DNA from: Christensenella sp. UBA7588
Lineage (GTDB): Bacteria; Bacillota; Clostridia; Christensenellales; CAG-917
Direction of reading: 5' to 3'
Length of the DNA stretch: 56,220 nt
Assembly (NCBI GenBank): GCA_002478945.1
Contig: DLKM01000028.1
Location: 216,929-273,148, forward strand
The translations under genes and the position numbers were made by a program. The notes under the pieces were generated by a model that was given only the letters and a program-made list of their open reading frames with translations, was not told the DNA's origin and made no database searches. Of the stretch, positions 22,705-30,833 are shown piece by piece (position 1 is the first letter of the stretch; every line of letters begins with the position of its first letter).

Positions 22705-23910
22705 TTATTTTACCGTATTCCAGCCCTTTGCAATCTCGTTTATCGCGTCGAAGAAACTCATTCTTTCAACGTCCGTCATCGCAACGAGCGCAACCGTATC
22801 TATTACCTCTCCGTTTTTGACGAGATATACCTTGCCGACTTCGTCGCCTGCCTTGACGGGGGCTTTAACGCTCGACGGCAAATCGTACTTAAGCTCGTAT
22901 TTTGCAGCGTCGTCTCTCGACACAAATCTCGTAACGTCTCTTTGCGCACAGATTGCGACTTCGTCAGCCTTGCCTCCCGTAACCGCCACTTTCGCGTCAA
23001 CACATTCTCCCGCTTTCAACAAAACTTTGTTTGAGAAATTCGCAAAGGCGTAATCGAACATCGAACTGACTGCGGCGTTGCGTATCTTTGCGCTGTCCGC
23101 GCCGATAACGACGGCAACGACTCTCATTCCGTTTTTCTTTGCGGTTGCGCAAAGGCAGAATTTCGCTTCGTTGGTAAATCCGGTTTTGCCGCCGTCGCAG
23201 CCTTCGTAGAATCTCACAAGCTTATTCGTGTTGGTTATCGTCGTAACTCTGCCGTCGGGATGTTTGTAATCTTCGAGCCAAACGTGCGCAAACTCAAAGA
23301 ATTGCGGATGTTTTGCAAGCTCTCTGAACATAATCGACACGTCTTTCGCGCTCGAAAAACTCTCTGCGGCAGGCAATCCCGTGCAGTTTTTGAAAACGGT
23401 ATCGTTCATTCCGAGTTGTTTCGCTCTGGCGTTCATTCTCGCAACGAAACCCTCAACGCTTCCGTCAATATGTTCTGCAAGCGCAACGCAGGAATCGTTT
23501 GCCGACGCAACGATAACCGTTTTGAGCAAATCTCCTACCTTGTGCGTGGAATTTGCGTCCAAAAACACTTGCGAACCGCCCATACTTGCGGAGTTTTCAC
23601 TCACTCTAACGTCGTCGTCAAGACTCAATCGTCCCGAATCGACTTCTTCGAGAGTCAAAAGCGACGTCATAATTTTTACCATACTCGCAATGGGCAATCT
23701 CGCATTTTCGTTTCGCGCATAAAGCACCGTACCCGTGGCGTCGTCCACCATATAAGCTGATTTACCCACGCTCTTGAAATCCGTTGCGGCATAGGCAACG
23801 TTAGAAGCCGACGCATCTATTGCAAATGCCGACGAAACGAATATCGCAATAAGCAGAAATATTCCGCTTATCGCAATTATCTTGCTAAATTTTATATCGA
23901 ATTGTTTCAT
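22705..23910 (-). CDS. D-alanyl-D-alanine carboxypeptidase (DacF/DacA type)
   Basis: About 401 residues, S11 family. A signal peptide ends around residues 30-42. Catalytic motifs are S76-x-x-K79 (ASMVK), S136-A-N138 and K242-T-G244, and a C-terminal beta domain of about 120 residues follows, so this is the full PBP5-like form. The start uses the ATG after GAGGTG; a GTG six bases upstream is the alternative. In Bacillus dacF lies just before spoIIAA; here that neighbour has moved, but a SpoIIM-like gene lies immediately upstream. Confidence 0.93.
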   Translation of the reverse strand: MKQFDIKFSKIIAISGIFLLIAIFVSSAFAIDASASNVAYAATDFKSVGKSAYMVDDATGTVLYARNENARLPIASMVKIMTSLLTLEEVDSGRLSLDDDVRVSENSASMGGSQVFLDANSTHKVGDLLKTVIVASANDSCVALAEHIDGSVEGFVARMNARAKQLGMNDTVFKNCTGLPAAESFSSAKDVSIMFRELAKHPQFFEFAHVWLEDYKHPDGRVTTITNTNKLVRFYEGCDGGKTGFTNEAKFCLCATAKKNGMRVVAVVIGADSAKIRNAAVSSMFDYAFANFSNKVLLKAGECVDAKVAVTGGKADEVAICAQRDVTRFVSRDDAAKYELKYDLPSSVKAPVKAGDEVGKVYLVKNGEVIDTVALVAMTDVERMSFFDAINEIAKGWNTVK

Positions 23911-23965
23911 AAGCACCTCACGCTTTTTCTTTAGCGTGCGGAAGATTGCGAAAAATATTCCGAAA

Positions 23966-24559
23966 TCAATACACAGTCACTATAATGACGCCGTAAATCG
24001 AGCCGAATATCACAAACAATACGAAAGACACCCCCACGTTTATTCCCAAAAGTTTGAGCGTGTCCACAAATGACGATTTCAACGTGCTGTTCATAGCCTC
24101 TCTGGCGCAATCGCATCTCATAACGGCTATCGTCGAGAGCGTAAAGCACGCCAGCGTACAGAGGAAAAACGGCAGATATGCAAAAATCAAGTTTATCACA
24201 CCCAACGAACCGTACCTACAAAGCAATGCGGCGGAATATCTCCCCGTGAAAAAACCGAGCAAGAAAAACGGTATAACAGATAAAAACACCGTTTTGTTAT
24301 TTACGCCCGAAACCAAAATCACGCCGTAGCACCCGATAAGCGCAAGCATCGAAAAGAAAAACACTCGCGCGCCTCCCGTCTCGGCGTCTTTGGGCAACAC
24401 CTGTTCAAATTCTCCGCCGACGGCTCGCACGGCAGAAATCGCGCCGACGGTTATTCCCAAAGCGAAAACTATCAAAGAACAAATGATAATCTTTTTGTTT
24501 TTGCTCCAAAAACTTTTGAGCGCGGACTTGAGCGAGCATAAACGAGAGGAATTCGTCAT
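23966..24559 (-). CDS. Five-helix membrane protein, probable SpoIIM-like
   Basis: A 197-residue integral membrane protein with about five hydrophobic helices. The first helix reads CSLIVFALGITVGAI and the C terminus GINVGVSFVLFVIFGS. Size, topology and position next to a DacF-type carboxypeptidase fit stage II sporulation protein M, part of the engulfment complex with SpoIID and SpoIIP. Sequence identity is too low to be sure by eye. The ribosome binding site (AGAG) is weak. It is divergent from the Spo0A-like gene. Confidence 0.55.
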   Translation of the reverse strand: MTNSSRLCSLKSALKSFWSKNKKIIICSLIVFALGITVGAISAVRAVGGEFEQVLPKDAETGGARVFFFSMLALIGCYGVILVSGVNNKTVFLSVIPFFLLGFFTGRYSAALLCRYGSLGVINLIFAYLPFFLCTLACFTLSTIAVMRCDCAREAMNSTLKSSFVDTLKLLGINVGVSFVLFVIFGSIYGVIIVTVY

Positions 24560-24627
24560 ACTCTACATATATTTTCATTTAGTGCGGTTTATGACAAATA
24601 AAAGCAAAAACAGATACCATACAACGC

Positions 24628-24670
24628 TTTTTGCCAAATATCATTCGCAAAAATCGTATAGAATGGAATC
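24628..24670 (+). promoter_or_regulatory. Candidate leaderless promoter of the Spo0A-like gene
   Basis: A -10 like TAGAAT at 24659-24664 is followed by exactly 6 bases and then the GTG start codon at 24671, with no Shine-Dalgarno. No -35 hexamer is found at 17 bases; TTGCCA lies 22 bases upstream of the -10 box. An inverted repeat TTTTTGC (24628-24634) / GCAAAAA (24647-24653) covers that region and may bind a regulator. Confidence 0.4.
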
Positions 24671-25006
24671 GTGAAAGATAACGAAGTAAAAGCAAAAAAA
24701 TATTTGTTGCAACTTGGCTTCCAGCCAAATCTGAAAGGCTATCATCTGCTTGCCAGACTGATAAGCTATTCGCTTGACGGCACCGAAATATTGCCGCTAA
24801 AATACGCGGGTTACAAAATGCTGTCCGAAGATTTCGGCGTGGACGAACAAAGCATAGAAAAAGACGTGCAAAACGCCATTTCTTCGGCGTGGCTGAGAGG
24901 CGACGTCGACGTTCTCTACAAAGAATTCGGCGAAACGCTTGACGAAAACAAGGGCAAACCGACGAATAAGCAATTTATAATGACCGCCCTCGAACGCATA
25001 AAATAG
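24671..25006 (+). CDS. Orphan Spo0A C-terminal DNA-binding domain protein (no receiver domain)
   Basis: A 111-residue protein starting at GTG. Nearly its whole length matches the effector domain of Spo0A: KGYHLLARLISY, the helix around YAGYKMLSEDFGVD, the recognition-helix region QNAISSAWLRGD and the C-terminal KPTNKQFIMTAL. Spo0A normally has about 260 residues with an N-terminal receiver that must be phosphorylated; a stop codon just upstream of the GTG shows the receiver is absent here. It could act as a constitutive or antagonistic version of Spo0A. It is convergent with spoIVB, the usual upstream neighbour of spo0A, so this may be a broken and inverted copy of the ancestral locus or a paralogue. 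Confidence 0.85.
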   Translation: MKDNEVKAKKYLLQLGFQPNLKGYHLLARLISYSLDGTEILPLKYAGYKMLSEDFGVDEQSIEKDVQNAISSAWLRGDVDVLYKEFGETLDENKGKPTNKQFIMTALERIK

Positions 25007-25026
25007 GCGGTTAGATTATCGGTTTA

Positions 25027-25054
25027 TAAAAAAGTGCGAGGGCAAAGCCCTCGC
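25027..25054 (-). terminator. Terminator of spoIVB
   Basis: On the minus strand stem GCGAGGGC/GCCCTCGC is followed by AC and a run of T. It lies between convergent spoIVB and the Spo0A-like gene. Confidence 0.85.
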
Positions 25055-25106
25055 TATATCCACGCACGCAAGAGACGTGCGCAGAGCATATCTCTCGCAA
25101 GGCGAT

Positions 25107-26282
25107 TCAAGCAACTTCTCTTTGTATCTCATCTTCGAAAAATGCCGAAATGCCGCTTGCTTTCTCATACATAAATCTCGAATGAACCGCGTATCCCCTC
25201 GTCGGGTCCTGCACGAAAACGTGTGTGACCGCGCCTATCAGCATTCCGTTCTGCACGATAGGGCTTCCGCTCATTCCCTGTACGATTCCGCCCGTTTTTT
25301 GCAACAATTCTTTGTCTCTGACCAAAATAACCATTCCCTTTTCCGCACTTTCGCTTTGCGAAACGACTTTTACTACGTCGATGTCGTAAAACTTGGGAGT
25401 AGAACCGTCAATCGTGGTCAAAATCTGCGCTTTACCTATTTTTGCTTCCCCCTTTGCCGCAATTCTATACAAATCTCCCGTCGCTTTATCGTTATACACG
25501 CCGTATAAGCCGATATTCGAGTTCTCTTTTATCTCTCCGATTCGCTTTGAAAGTCTGTTGACTTCCGCAACTAAACCGCCTGCCTTGCCTTTTTCGCTTT
25601 TTATCACACCCGTGACTTCGGCGTTAAATATGCTGCCTTCACTCAAACTTCCCTCGAGTCCGCTCTCTCCGTCGTTTATGCGATGACCGAGCGCACCGAA
25701 TTTACCGTCGGAGGTTACGAAAGTCAAAGTTCCGACACCGCCTACGTCCTCTTTCAATGCAAGTCCGAGTTTATATTGTCCCGTATTGTCTTTTACTGCG
25801 TGCATTTTAACGTCGAAATATCTGCCGTCTCTAATCACTCGCAACGTAACGTCTCCGTTTTTCAAATTTGAAAGAATAGATTTGAGTTTATAAACGGATT
25901 TCGTTTCTTCTCCGTTTACGCTGACGATAACGTCTCCTTTTTTAATATCGGCTCTCGCACTCGGAAAAACCTGTCCGTAGGAGGAGTTCACTTCGCACTT
26001 GTCGATGACGATTAGTCCTCCCGCGCCTATCGAGATACCGATAGGATTTCCGCCGATATGGACGTACGGACGGGTATCCGCAACGCATCTTTCAAAATGC
26101 GGTTTTTCCGAATTTTTCTCGTTTTCTGCCGAATAATCGTCAAATGTATTCTCATATTTCGCGTTTTTTATAGTAGTCATATTGCAACATATAGCGCAAA
26201 ATGCGCAAAACAGTATAGCTACGACCAAAACGCTTAATATTTTTTTGAAATGTCGATTTATATATTTTTCGTCGGTTTGCAT
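25107..26282 (-). CDS. spoIVB: SpoIVB serine peptidase
   Basis: A 391-residue S55-family peptidase secreted from the forespore to trigger pro-SigK processing in the mother cell. A membrane anchor lies at about 14-34, a PDZ domain at about 85-165 and the protease domain in the C-terminal half, with the catalytic His in GALGHRI (H200) and the nucleophile Ser in GMSGSP (near 338-340). The run GAVTHVFVQDPTRGYAVH near the end is typical. No Shine-Dalgarno is obvious before the ATG. A SigF/SigG promoter is expected but was not identified. Confidence 0.94.
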   Translation of the reverse strand: MQTDEKYINRHFKKILSVLVVAILFCAFCAICCNMTTIKNAKYENTFDDYSAENEKNSEKPHFERCVADTRPYVHIGGNPIGISIGAGGLIVIDKCEVNSSYGQVFPSARADIKKGDVIVSVNGEETKSVYKLKSILSNLKNGDVTLRVIRDGRYFDVKMHAVKDNTGQYKLGLALKEDVGGVGTLTFVTSDGKFGALGHRINDGESGLEGSLSEGSIFNAEVTGVIKSEKGKAGGLVAEVNRLSKRIGEIKENSNIGLYGVYNDKATGDLYRIAAKGEAKIGKAQILTTIDGSTPKFYDIDVVKVVSQSESAEKGMVILVRDKELLQKTGGIVQGMSGSPIVQNGMLIGAVTHVFVQDPTRGYAVHSRFMYEKASGISAFFEDEIQREVA

Positions 26283-26331
26283 ATCGTTAACGTGTGCGCA
26301 AAGCCGAAAAATAAACGTTGTAAATTTATGT

Positions 26332-26364
26332 AAAAGAAAAGCGGAAGCCTTTTTCGACTTCCGC
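26332..26364 (-). terminator. Terminator of the FAD dehydrogenase gene
   Basis: On the minus strand stem GCGGAAG/CTTCCGC with a 10-base loop is followed by TTTTCTTTT. Confidence 0.82.
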
Positions 26365-26384
26365 CCCGAATTATCGGACGATAA

Positions 26385-27794
26385 TTATTTGTCTTGCTCG
26401 AGAATGTTGCGAGCCATATATACGCCCATAACGGACGCCATCATAAGTCCTCTCGTCCAACCGCTGCTGTCGCCGAGACAATGCAAGCCGTGAATCGACG
26501 TATTGAGATGCTCGTCCATTTTGATTTTGTTGCTGTAGAACTTAAGCTCGGGGCTATAGAGCAACGTTTCGTATCCTGCAAATCCCGGAACGACCTTATC
26601 GACCGCCTGTATAAAGTTGATGATGTTGAGCATCGCTCTGTACGGCATACCTGCGGTTATATCCCCTGCAACGGCGTCCTTGAGCGTGGGACGAACGTTT
26701 GAAAAGCCGAGTTCTCTCTGCCAAGTGCGCTTGCCGTTGAGAATGTCGCCGTATCTTTGCACCATAATTTTGCCTGCGCCGAGCATATTGGTAAGCTCGC
26801 CGACCTTTTGAGCGTACTCGATAGGCTGCTTAAACGGCTCCGTAAACGAGTGAGAACAAAGAATCGCAAGATTGGTGTTGTCGCTCTTTTTCTCTTTGTA
26901 ACTGTGTCCGTTGACCACGGCAAGGTCGTTGTCGTAATTCTCCTGCGAAACGAATCCGCCCGGGTTCTGGCAGAAAATACGCACTTTGTTCTTGAACGGT
27001 TCGGGATAGCCGATAAGTTTGCTTTCGTACAGTACGTCGTTGACTTCTTCCATAATCTCGTTGCGAACTTCCACCCTGACGCCGATGTCCACAACTCCCG
27101 GAGCGTGCGCGATATTGTGTTCCGCACAAATCTTTTCAAGCCATTCTGCTCCTCGTCTGCCCGTTGCGATAATCGTTCTGTCGGCAAGGATTTCTTCTTG
27201 GTTCTCGCCTTTCGGGTCCTCGATATAAACGCCTTTGCAGGTGTCTCCGTCCAAAATGATATTGTCGCATTGTTTGCCGAAAATGAGGTCCACGCCCGCA
27301 TTGCGCAAATAATTCTCGATTGCGAGGTACAAATCGTGCGCTTTTTCGGTGCCGAGGTGTCTTATAGGACAATCCACGAGTTTCAAACCTGCCTGAATGG
27401 CTTTTCTGCGGATTTCTTTTACTTTATCTTCGTTGCCGAGACCTTCGATATGCTCGTCTGCGCCGAATTCGAGATAAATGGTATCCGTATAATCGATAAG
27501 GCTTTGAGCGAGGTCTGCGCCGATAAGTTGCGGCAATTCTCCGCCGACTTCATAGGAAAGAGAAAGTTTTCCGTCCGAAAACGCGCCTGCGCCCGAAAAG
27601 CCCGTGGTAATGTGGCAATAAGGCTTGCAGTTTTTGCATTCGCTGCCGAAAGTCTTTGGACACACTCTTTTTTCTACGGGTTGACCTTTTTCGATGATGC
27701 ACATTTTCTTTTTACTGCCGTTGCGCAACAATTCGATTGCGGTAAATATTCCGGCAGGACCTGCACCGACTATGCAAATATCGTATTTTTTCAT
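26385..27794 (-). CDS. Uncharacterised FAD-dependent dehydrogenase (COG2509-like)
   Basis: A 469-residue flavoprotein. The N-terminal Rossmann motif is VGAGPAGIFTAIEL. A cysteine cluster (VCPKTFGSECKNCKPYC, four Cys near residues 45-60) follows, then the GFSGAGAFSDGKLSLS signature of this family and a C-terminal FAD loop (HCLGDSSGWTRGLMMASVMG). The physiological reaction is unknown. AGAGGTG precedes the ATG. It is monocistronic, divergent from sigK. Confidence 0.9.
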   Translation of the reverse strand: MKKYDICIVGAGPAGIFTAIELLRNGSKKKMCIIEKGQPVEKRVCPKTFGSECKNCKPYCHITTGFSGAGAFSDGKLSLSYEVGGELPQLIGADLAQSLIDYTDTIYLEFGADEHIEGLGNEDKVKEIRRKAIQAGLKLVDCPIRHLGTEKAHDLYLAIENYLRNAGVDLIFGKQCDNIILDGDTCKGVYIEDPKGENQEEILADRTIIATGRRGAEWLEKICAEHNIAHAPGVVDIGVRVEVRNEIMEEVNDVLYESKLIGYPEPFKNKVRIFCQNPGGFVSQENYDNDLAVVNGHSYKEKKSDNTNLAILCSHSFTEPFKQPIEYAQKVGELTNMLGAGKIMVQRYGDILNGKRTWQRELGFSNVRPTLKDAVAGDITAGMPYRAMLNIINFIQAVDKVVPGFAGYETLLYSPELKFYSNKIKMDEHLNTSIHGLHCLGDSSGWTRGLMMASVMGVYMARNILEQDK

Positions 27795-28014
27795 AAAAAC
27801 ACCTCTTTGTGTACCACTTAAAATAATTTATTATTTTATCTTGCGCCGCAAGAGCGAAAAAAGTTTTGCACCCCTGCGACCTGTTGATTTTAATTCCAAA
27901 ACGCGATTCTGTCAACTTATTGCGTGCATTTGCAAATTTGTTTTTTTCTCAAAGTCGAATATTGTCAATTTTTGCACCCTATCGCCATAAAATATACAAT
28001 CTGGAGGGCTGATA

Positions 28015-28710
28015 ATGGCTTTGGAAAGTTTGCTCGCGCTTTTGAAAAATCTCATCATATTTTCTTCCTATGTGACGGAAAAGAGTTCCTTTCCCAAGCC
28101 GCTCTCCAAGGAAAAAGAAAAAGAATACCTCGAAAAATCCGCTTCGGGAGATAAAGAAGCAAAAGAAATTCTCGTCAAGCACAATCTCAGGCTCGTGGCG
28201 CATATAGCAAAGAAATACTCCAACTACGGAGATAACGACGAACTTATATCTATCGGCTCTATCGGACTTATGAAAGCGATAGACAGTTTCAAGCCCGACA
28301 AAGGCACGCAACTTGCGACCTACGCTTCAAGATGTATAGAAAACGAGATATTGATGACTATGCGCACAAGCAAAAAGCATCGCTCCAACGTGTCGCTCAA
28401 CGAGCCTATAGGCGTCGATAAGGACGGAAACGAACTTGTGATAATGGATATGCTTTGCGACGATTGTTCCGTCATTGACGACGTCGAAAACTCGATTATG
28501 ATGGAAAAATTGATAAAAATCACGAAAGCCGTCCTCGACGACCGCGAATACGAAATTATCAGGCTTCGATACGGACTCGGCGGTTGCGGCGCGTTGACTC
28601 AACGCGAAGTGGCAAAAAAATTCGATATATCGCGCTCGTACGTCTCGCGTATCGAGAAAAAAGCTCTCGAAAAAATCAAACGCTCGGTCAACAAGTCGGA
28701 CTTGATGTAG
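28015..28710 (+). CDS. sigK: RNA polymerase sporulation sigma factor SigK (pro-SigK)
   Basis: A 231-residue sigma factor. The hydrophobic N-terminal pro-region of about 20 residues (LESLLALLKNLIIFSSYV) precedes FPKPLSKEKE and is the part removed by SpoIVFB in the mother cell. Region 2 (HNLRLVAHIAKKY, ISIGSIGLMKAID, TYASRCIENEI) and region 4 (SRSYVSRIEKKALEKI) are typical of SigK/SigE. The gene is uninterrupted, with no skin-type element. GGAGGG precedes the ATG by six bases. It is monocistronic and ends at a terminator. Confidence 0.94.
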   Translation: MALESLLALLKNLIIFSSYVTEKSSFPKPLSKEKEKEYLEKSASGDKEAKEILVKHNLRLVAHIAKKYSNYGDNDELISIGSIGLMKAIDSFKPDKGTQLATYASRCIENEILMTMRTSKKHRSNVSLNEPIGVDKDGNELVIMDMLCDDCSVIDDVENSIMMEKLIKITKAVLDDREYEIIRLRYGLGGCGALTQREVAKKFDISRSYVSRIEKKALEKIKRSVNKSDLM

Positions 28711-28730
28711 TTGTCTTTCATAATATAAAA

Positions 28731-28756
28731 AATCACGCTTCAGGCGTGATTTTTCT
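28731..28756 (+). terminator. Terminator of sigK
   Basis: Stem AATCACGC/GCGTGATT is followed by TTTCTTT, 20 bases after the stop. Confidence 0.88.
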
Positions 28757-28766
28757 TTAACTTACA

Positions 28767-28832
28767 AAGTTTTATCTTTTGTGTATCGAAGTTTTCTCAT
28801 TTGTGTTTCGAGATTTTATCTTTTGTGAAAAA
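28767..28832. repeat. Three tandem degenerate 22-base repeats
   Basis: Units at 28767, 28789 and 28811 share the pattern A-G-x-TTTT-x-TC-x-TTTGTG, with the first two ending TCG. They lie between the ends of sigK and nrdR. Function unknown; slippage of AT-rich DNA is possible. Confidence 0.55.
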
Positions 28833-28866
28833 CTTGATTTTTTTGTTTAGATAATCGTCGATTGCG

Positions 28867-29343
28867 TCAATTCTTTTTGGTCATTTCCTCTTTGAGTTTC
28901 ACGAGGTTTTCAATCTCGTCGAGCAAAGTGTTGATGTCCTTAAACTGACGGTGGACGGACGCGTATCTGACGTATGCGACCTCGTCTATGCCCTTAAGCC
29001 CTTCCATAACCATATCGCCGAGTGCCGTGGACGAAATCTCTTGGTCAAGCGTGTTGAGAACTTTGCGTTGAATATCGTTGACGAGACGGTCGATAGACGA
29101 CATCGAAATCGGACGTTTTTCGCACGCTTTCATTATGCCGATTTTGATTTTGTTGACGTCGAAAGCCTGACGCGAACCGTCTTTTTTGATGACCATAATC
29201 GGAGTGCTTTCCACAGTTTCGTACGTTGTAAAACGTTTGCCGCACACGATGCACTCTCTGCGACGACGAATGGAAGTGCCGTCCTCGTTTTGTCTTGAAT
29301 CGACAACCTTACTGTCCATACTACCGCAATAAATACATTTCAT
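28867..29343 (-). CDS. nrdR: Transcriptional repressor NrdR
   Basis: A 158-residue regulator of ribonucleotide reductase genes. The N-terminal zinc ribbon (C3-x2-C6 in CIYCG; C-x2-C in CIVCGKRF) precedes the ATP cone, whose nucleotide-binding motif VIKKDGSRQAF is clear. It has a consensus promoter that overlaps a palindrome like the NrdR box, which suggests autoregulation. The next gene upstream (ylmC) is divergent. No nrd genes lie in the window. Confidence 0.96.
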   Translation of the reverse strand: MKCIYCGSMDSKVVDSRQNEDGTSIRRRRECIVCGKRFTTYETVESTPIMVIKKDGSRQAFDVNKIKIGIMKACEKRPISMSSIDRLVNDIQRKVLNTLDQEISSTALGDMVMEGLKGIDEVAYVRYASVHRQFKDINTLLDEIENLVKLKEEMTKKN

Positions 29344-29370
29344 ACCGATACCTCAACAATTTATGCAGTC

Positions 29371-29399
29371 ATTATACAATATATTGTGAAAAATGTAAA
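29371..29399 (-). promoter_or_regulatory. nrdR promoter overlapping a candidate NrdR box
   Basis: On the minus strand TTTACA and TATAAT are spaced 17 bases apart. The spacer contains the palindrome ACAATATATTGT (29377-29388), which agrees with the core of known NrdR boxes. A weaker partner, read as ACACTAAATGTAGTAT on the minus strand, lies at 29415-29430, 41 bases away centre to centre (four helical turns). Confidence 0.65.
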
Positions 29400-29580
29400 G
29401 TTTTATCTATAAAAATACTACATTTAGTGTGTAAAACCGCACAAAGTCGCATCTCGGAGGCTTCAAAACCGATTCGGAGGAATAAAAATTTGTATTTCTT
29501 TAATTTTGCGAGTCTACAATAGCGTGCGAGCGCATACTTCGTTCCGTCATATTTCTGCGCGCGCGCGAATAAATTATGGT

Positions 29581-29883
29581 ATGAATAATCGGCAATATTC
29601 TTTTCAGGAATTGAACAAGAAAACAGTCGTAAATGTGGCTGACGGGAAAGAACTCGGCAATACCTGCGATTTGATTTTCAACGCTTGCGGAGCGGTTACG
29701 GGAATAGTCGTACCCGGGAAAAAAAGCATTTTTAAGAGCATAACCAATCCCGACAGCATCTTTATTCCCTACAACCGCATAATAAAAATCGGACAAGACA
29801 TCGTACTCGTCGAGATTGCGGGCGGTTTTGTCGGAACGATGTCCGAATCGCCCGACTCGACAAGCGACGACAAACAAAATTAA
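29581..29883 (+). CDS. ylmC: PRC-barrel sporulation protein YlmC/YmxH family
   Basis: A 100-residue protein whose core reads KKTVVNVADGKELGNTCDLIF...IIKIGQDIVLVEI, the single PRC barrel of YlmC/YmxH. In Bacillus ylmC lies downstream of sigE-sigG; here it is beside sigG but convergent with it. The start is at MNNRQYSF; 25 further codons are in frame upstream but fall in GC-repeat DNA. No Shine-Dalgarno is visible. Length is slightly above the usual 80-95 residues because of a Ser/Asp-rich tail. Confidence 0.88.
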   Translation: MNNRQYSFQELNKKTVVNVADGKELGNTCDLIFNACGAVTGIVVPGKKSIFKSITNPDSIFIPYNRIIKIGQDIVLVEIAGGFVGTMSESPDSTSDDKQN

Positions 29884-29892
29884 ACTGCGGCG

Positions 29893-30669
29893 TTATCCGC
29901 AATTCATTGCGTTTCTGATTTTGGATAAAGCGGATTTTTCAAGTCTTGACACCTGCGCCTGAGAGATACCGACGATGTCGCTTATCTCAATCTGCGTTTT
30001 TCCGTCGAAATATCTCAATTTTATAACCTGCAACTCCCTGTCGGGAACGGTTTTAAGTGCCTCGTGCAATGCGATTTTCTCCGTCCAGTTTTCGCTGTTT
30101 TCTTTCTTGTCGGCAAGTTGGTCGATAAGTTCCATTCCGTCCTCGCCGTCGTTATACGCAGGCTCGTAAAACGACACGGGTTCGCTTACGGCGTCGAGAG
30201 CGCAGGCAACTTCCCTGAGCGGTATTCCGATTTCCTCGGCAATCTCGAGCATCGTCGGGTCGTTGGCGTTGTTTTTGCACAAATTTTCTCTCGCTTTCAA
30301 GGCTTTATACGCCGTATCGCGCATACTTCTTGACACTTTGATTGTGGTTCTGTCTCTGATTGCGCGACGTATTTCTCCGATTATCATAGGAACGGCGTAC
30401 GTCGAAAAACGCACGTTGAGATTCACGTCGAAGTTTTCGAGAGCTTTCAAAAGTCCCACCATTCCCACCTGAAACAAATCGTCCGCGCTTTCCCCCGCCT
30501 TTGAAAATCTGCCGACGCAAGATAACACGAGGCGCATATTCGCTCTCAAAAACAGGTCTCGAGCGTCTTTGTCGCCGTCTTTTATGCGCCGCAACAATTC
30601 GTCGCATTGAGTGCAATTTATCTTCGGTAGCGTTGCGGTATCTATGCCGCAAATATCAACTCTGCCCAT
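29893..30669 (-). CDS. sigG: RNA polymerase sporulation sigma factor SigG
   Basis: A 258-residue late forespore sigma factor. The N terminus has the SigG-specific segment (MGRVDICGIDTATLP), followed by region 2 (LFQVGMVGLLKALENFD; VRFSTYAVPMIIGEIRR) and region 4 (GISQAQVSRLEKSALSKI). AAGGAGG precedes the ATG. It follows sigE after 164 bases, an arrangement shared by most spore formers. A candidate SigF/SigG-type promoter lies in that gap. Confidence 0.95.
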   Translation of the reverse strand: MGRVDICGIDTATLPKINCTQCDELLRRIKDGDKDARDLFLRANMRLVLSCVGRFSKAGESADDLFQVGMVGLLKALENFDVNLNVRFSTYAVPMIIGEIRRAIRDRTTIKVSRSMRDTAYKALKARENLCKNNANDPTMLEIAEEIGIPLREVACALDAVSEPVSFYEPAYNDGEDGMELIDQLADKKENSENWTEKIALHEALKTVPDRELQVIKLRYFDGKTQIEISDIVGISQAQVSRLEKSALSKIRNAMNCG

Positions 30670-30716
30670 ACAAGCAACCTCCTTCGTTGTATGTACGGGC
30701 AGATTAGTAATATAGA

Positions 30717-30745
30717 TATATTGTCTCTATTTCAAACGATTATGC
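30717..30745 (-). promoter_or_regulatory. Candidate forespore (SigF/SigG) promoter of sigG
   Basis: On the minus strand GCATA (30745-30741) and CAATATA (30723-30717) are 17 bases apart, close to the SigG pattern GHATR-17/18-CATWHTA with one mismatch. It lies 47 bases before sigG. Forespore transcription of sigG from its own promoter is established in Bacillus. Confidence 0.4.
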
Positions 30746-30833
30746 ACGTCAAAAGTATGCGCCGTTCCGCAAAATTATTGCGTTGTCGGTTTCAATTCCG
30801 CATTGTGCCTTCAAAAGTGCGCGTTTTTGCTTT

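Noticed and set aside
28015..28710. Interruption of sigK by a skin-type element
   Set aside because: The reading frame is continuous from pro-region to region 4.
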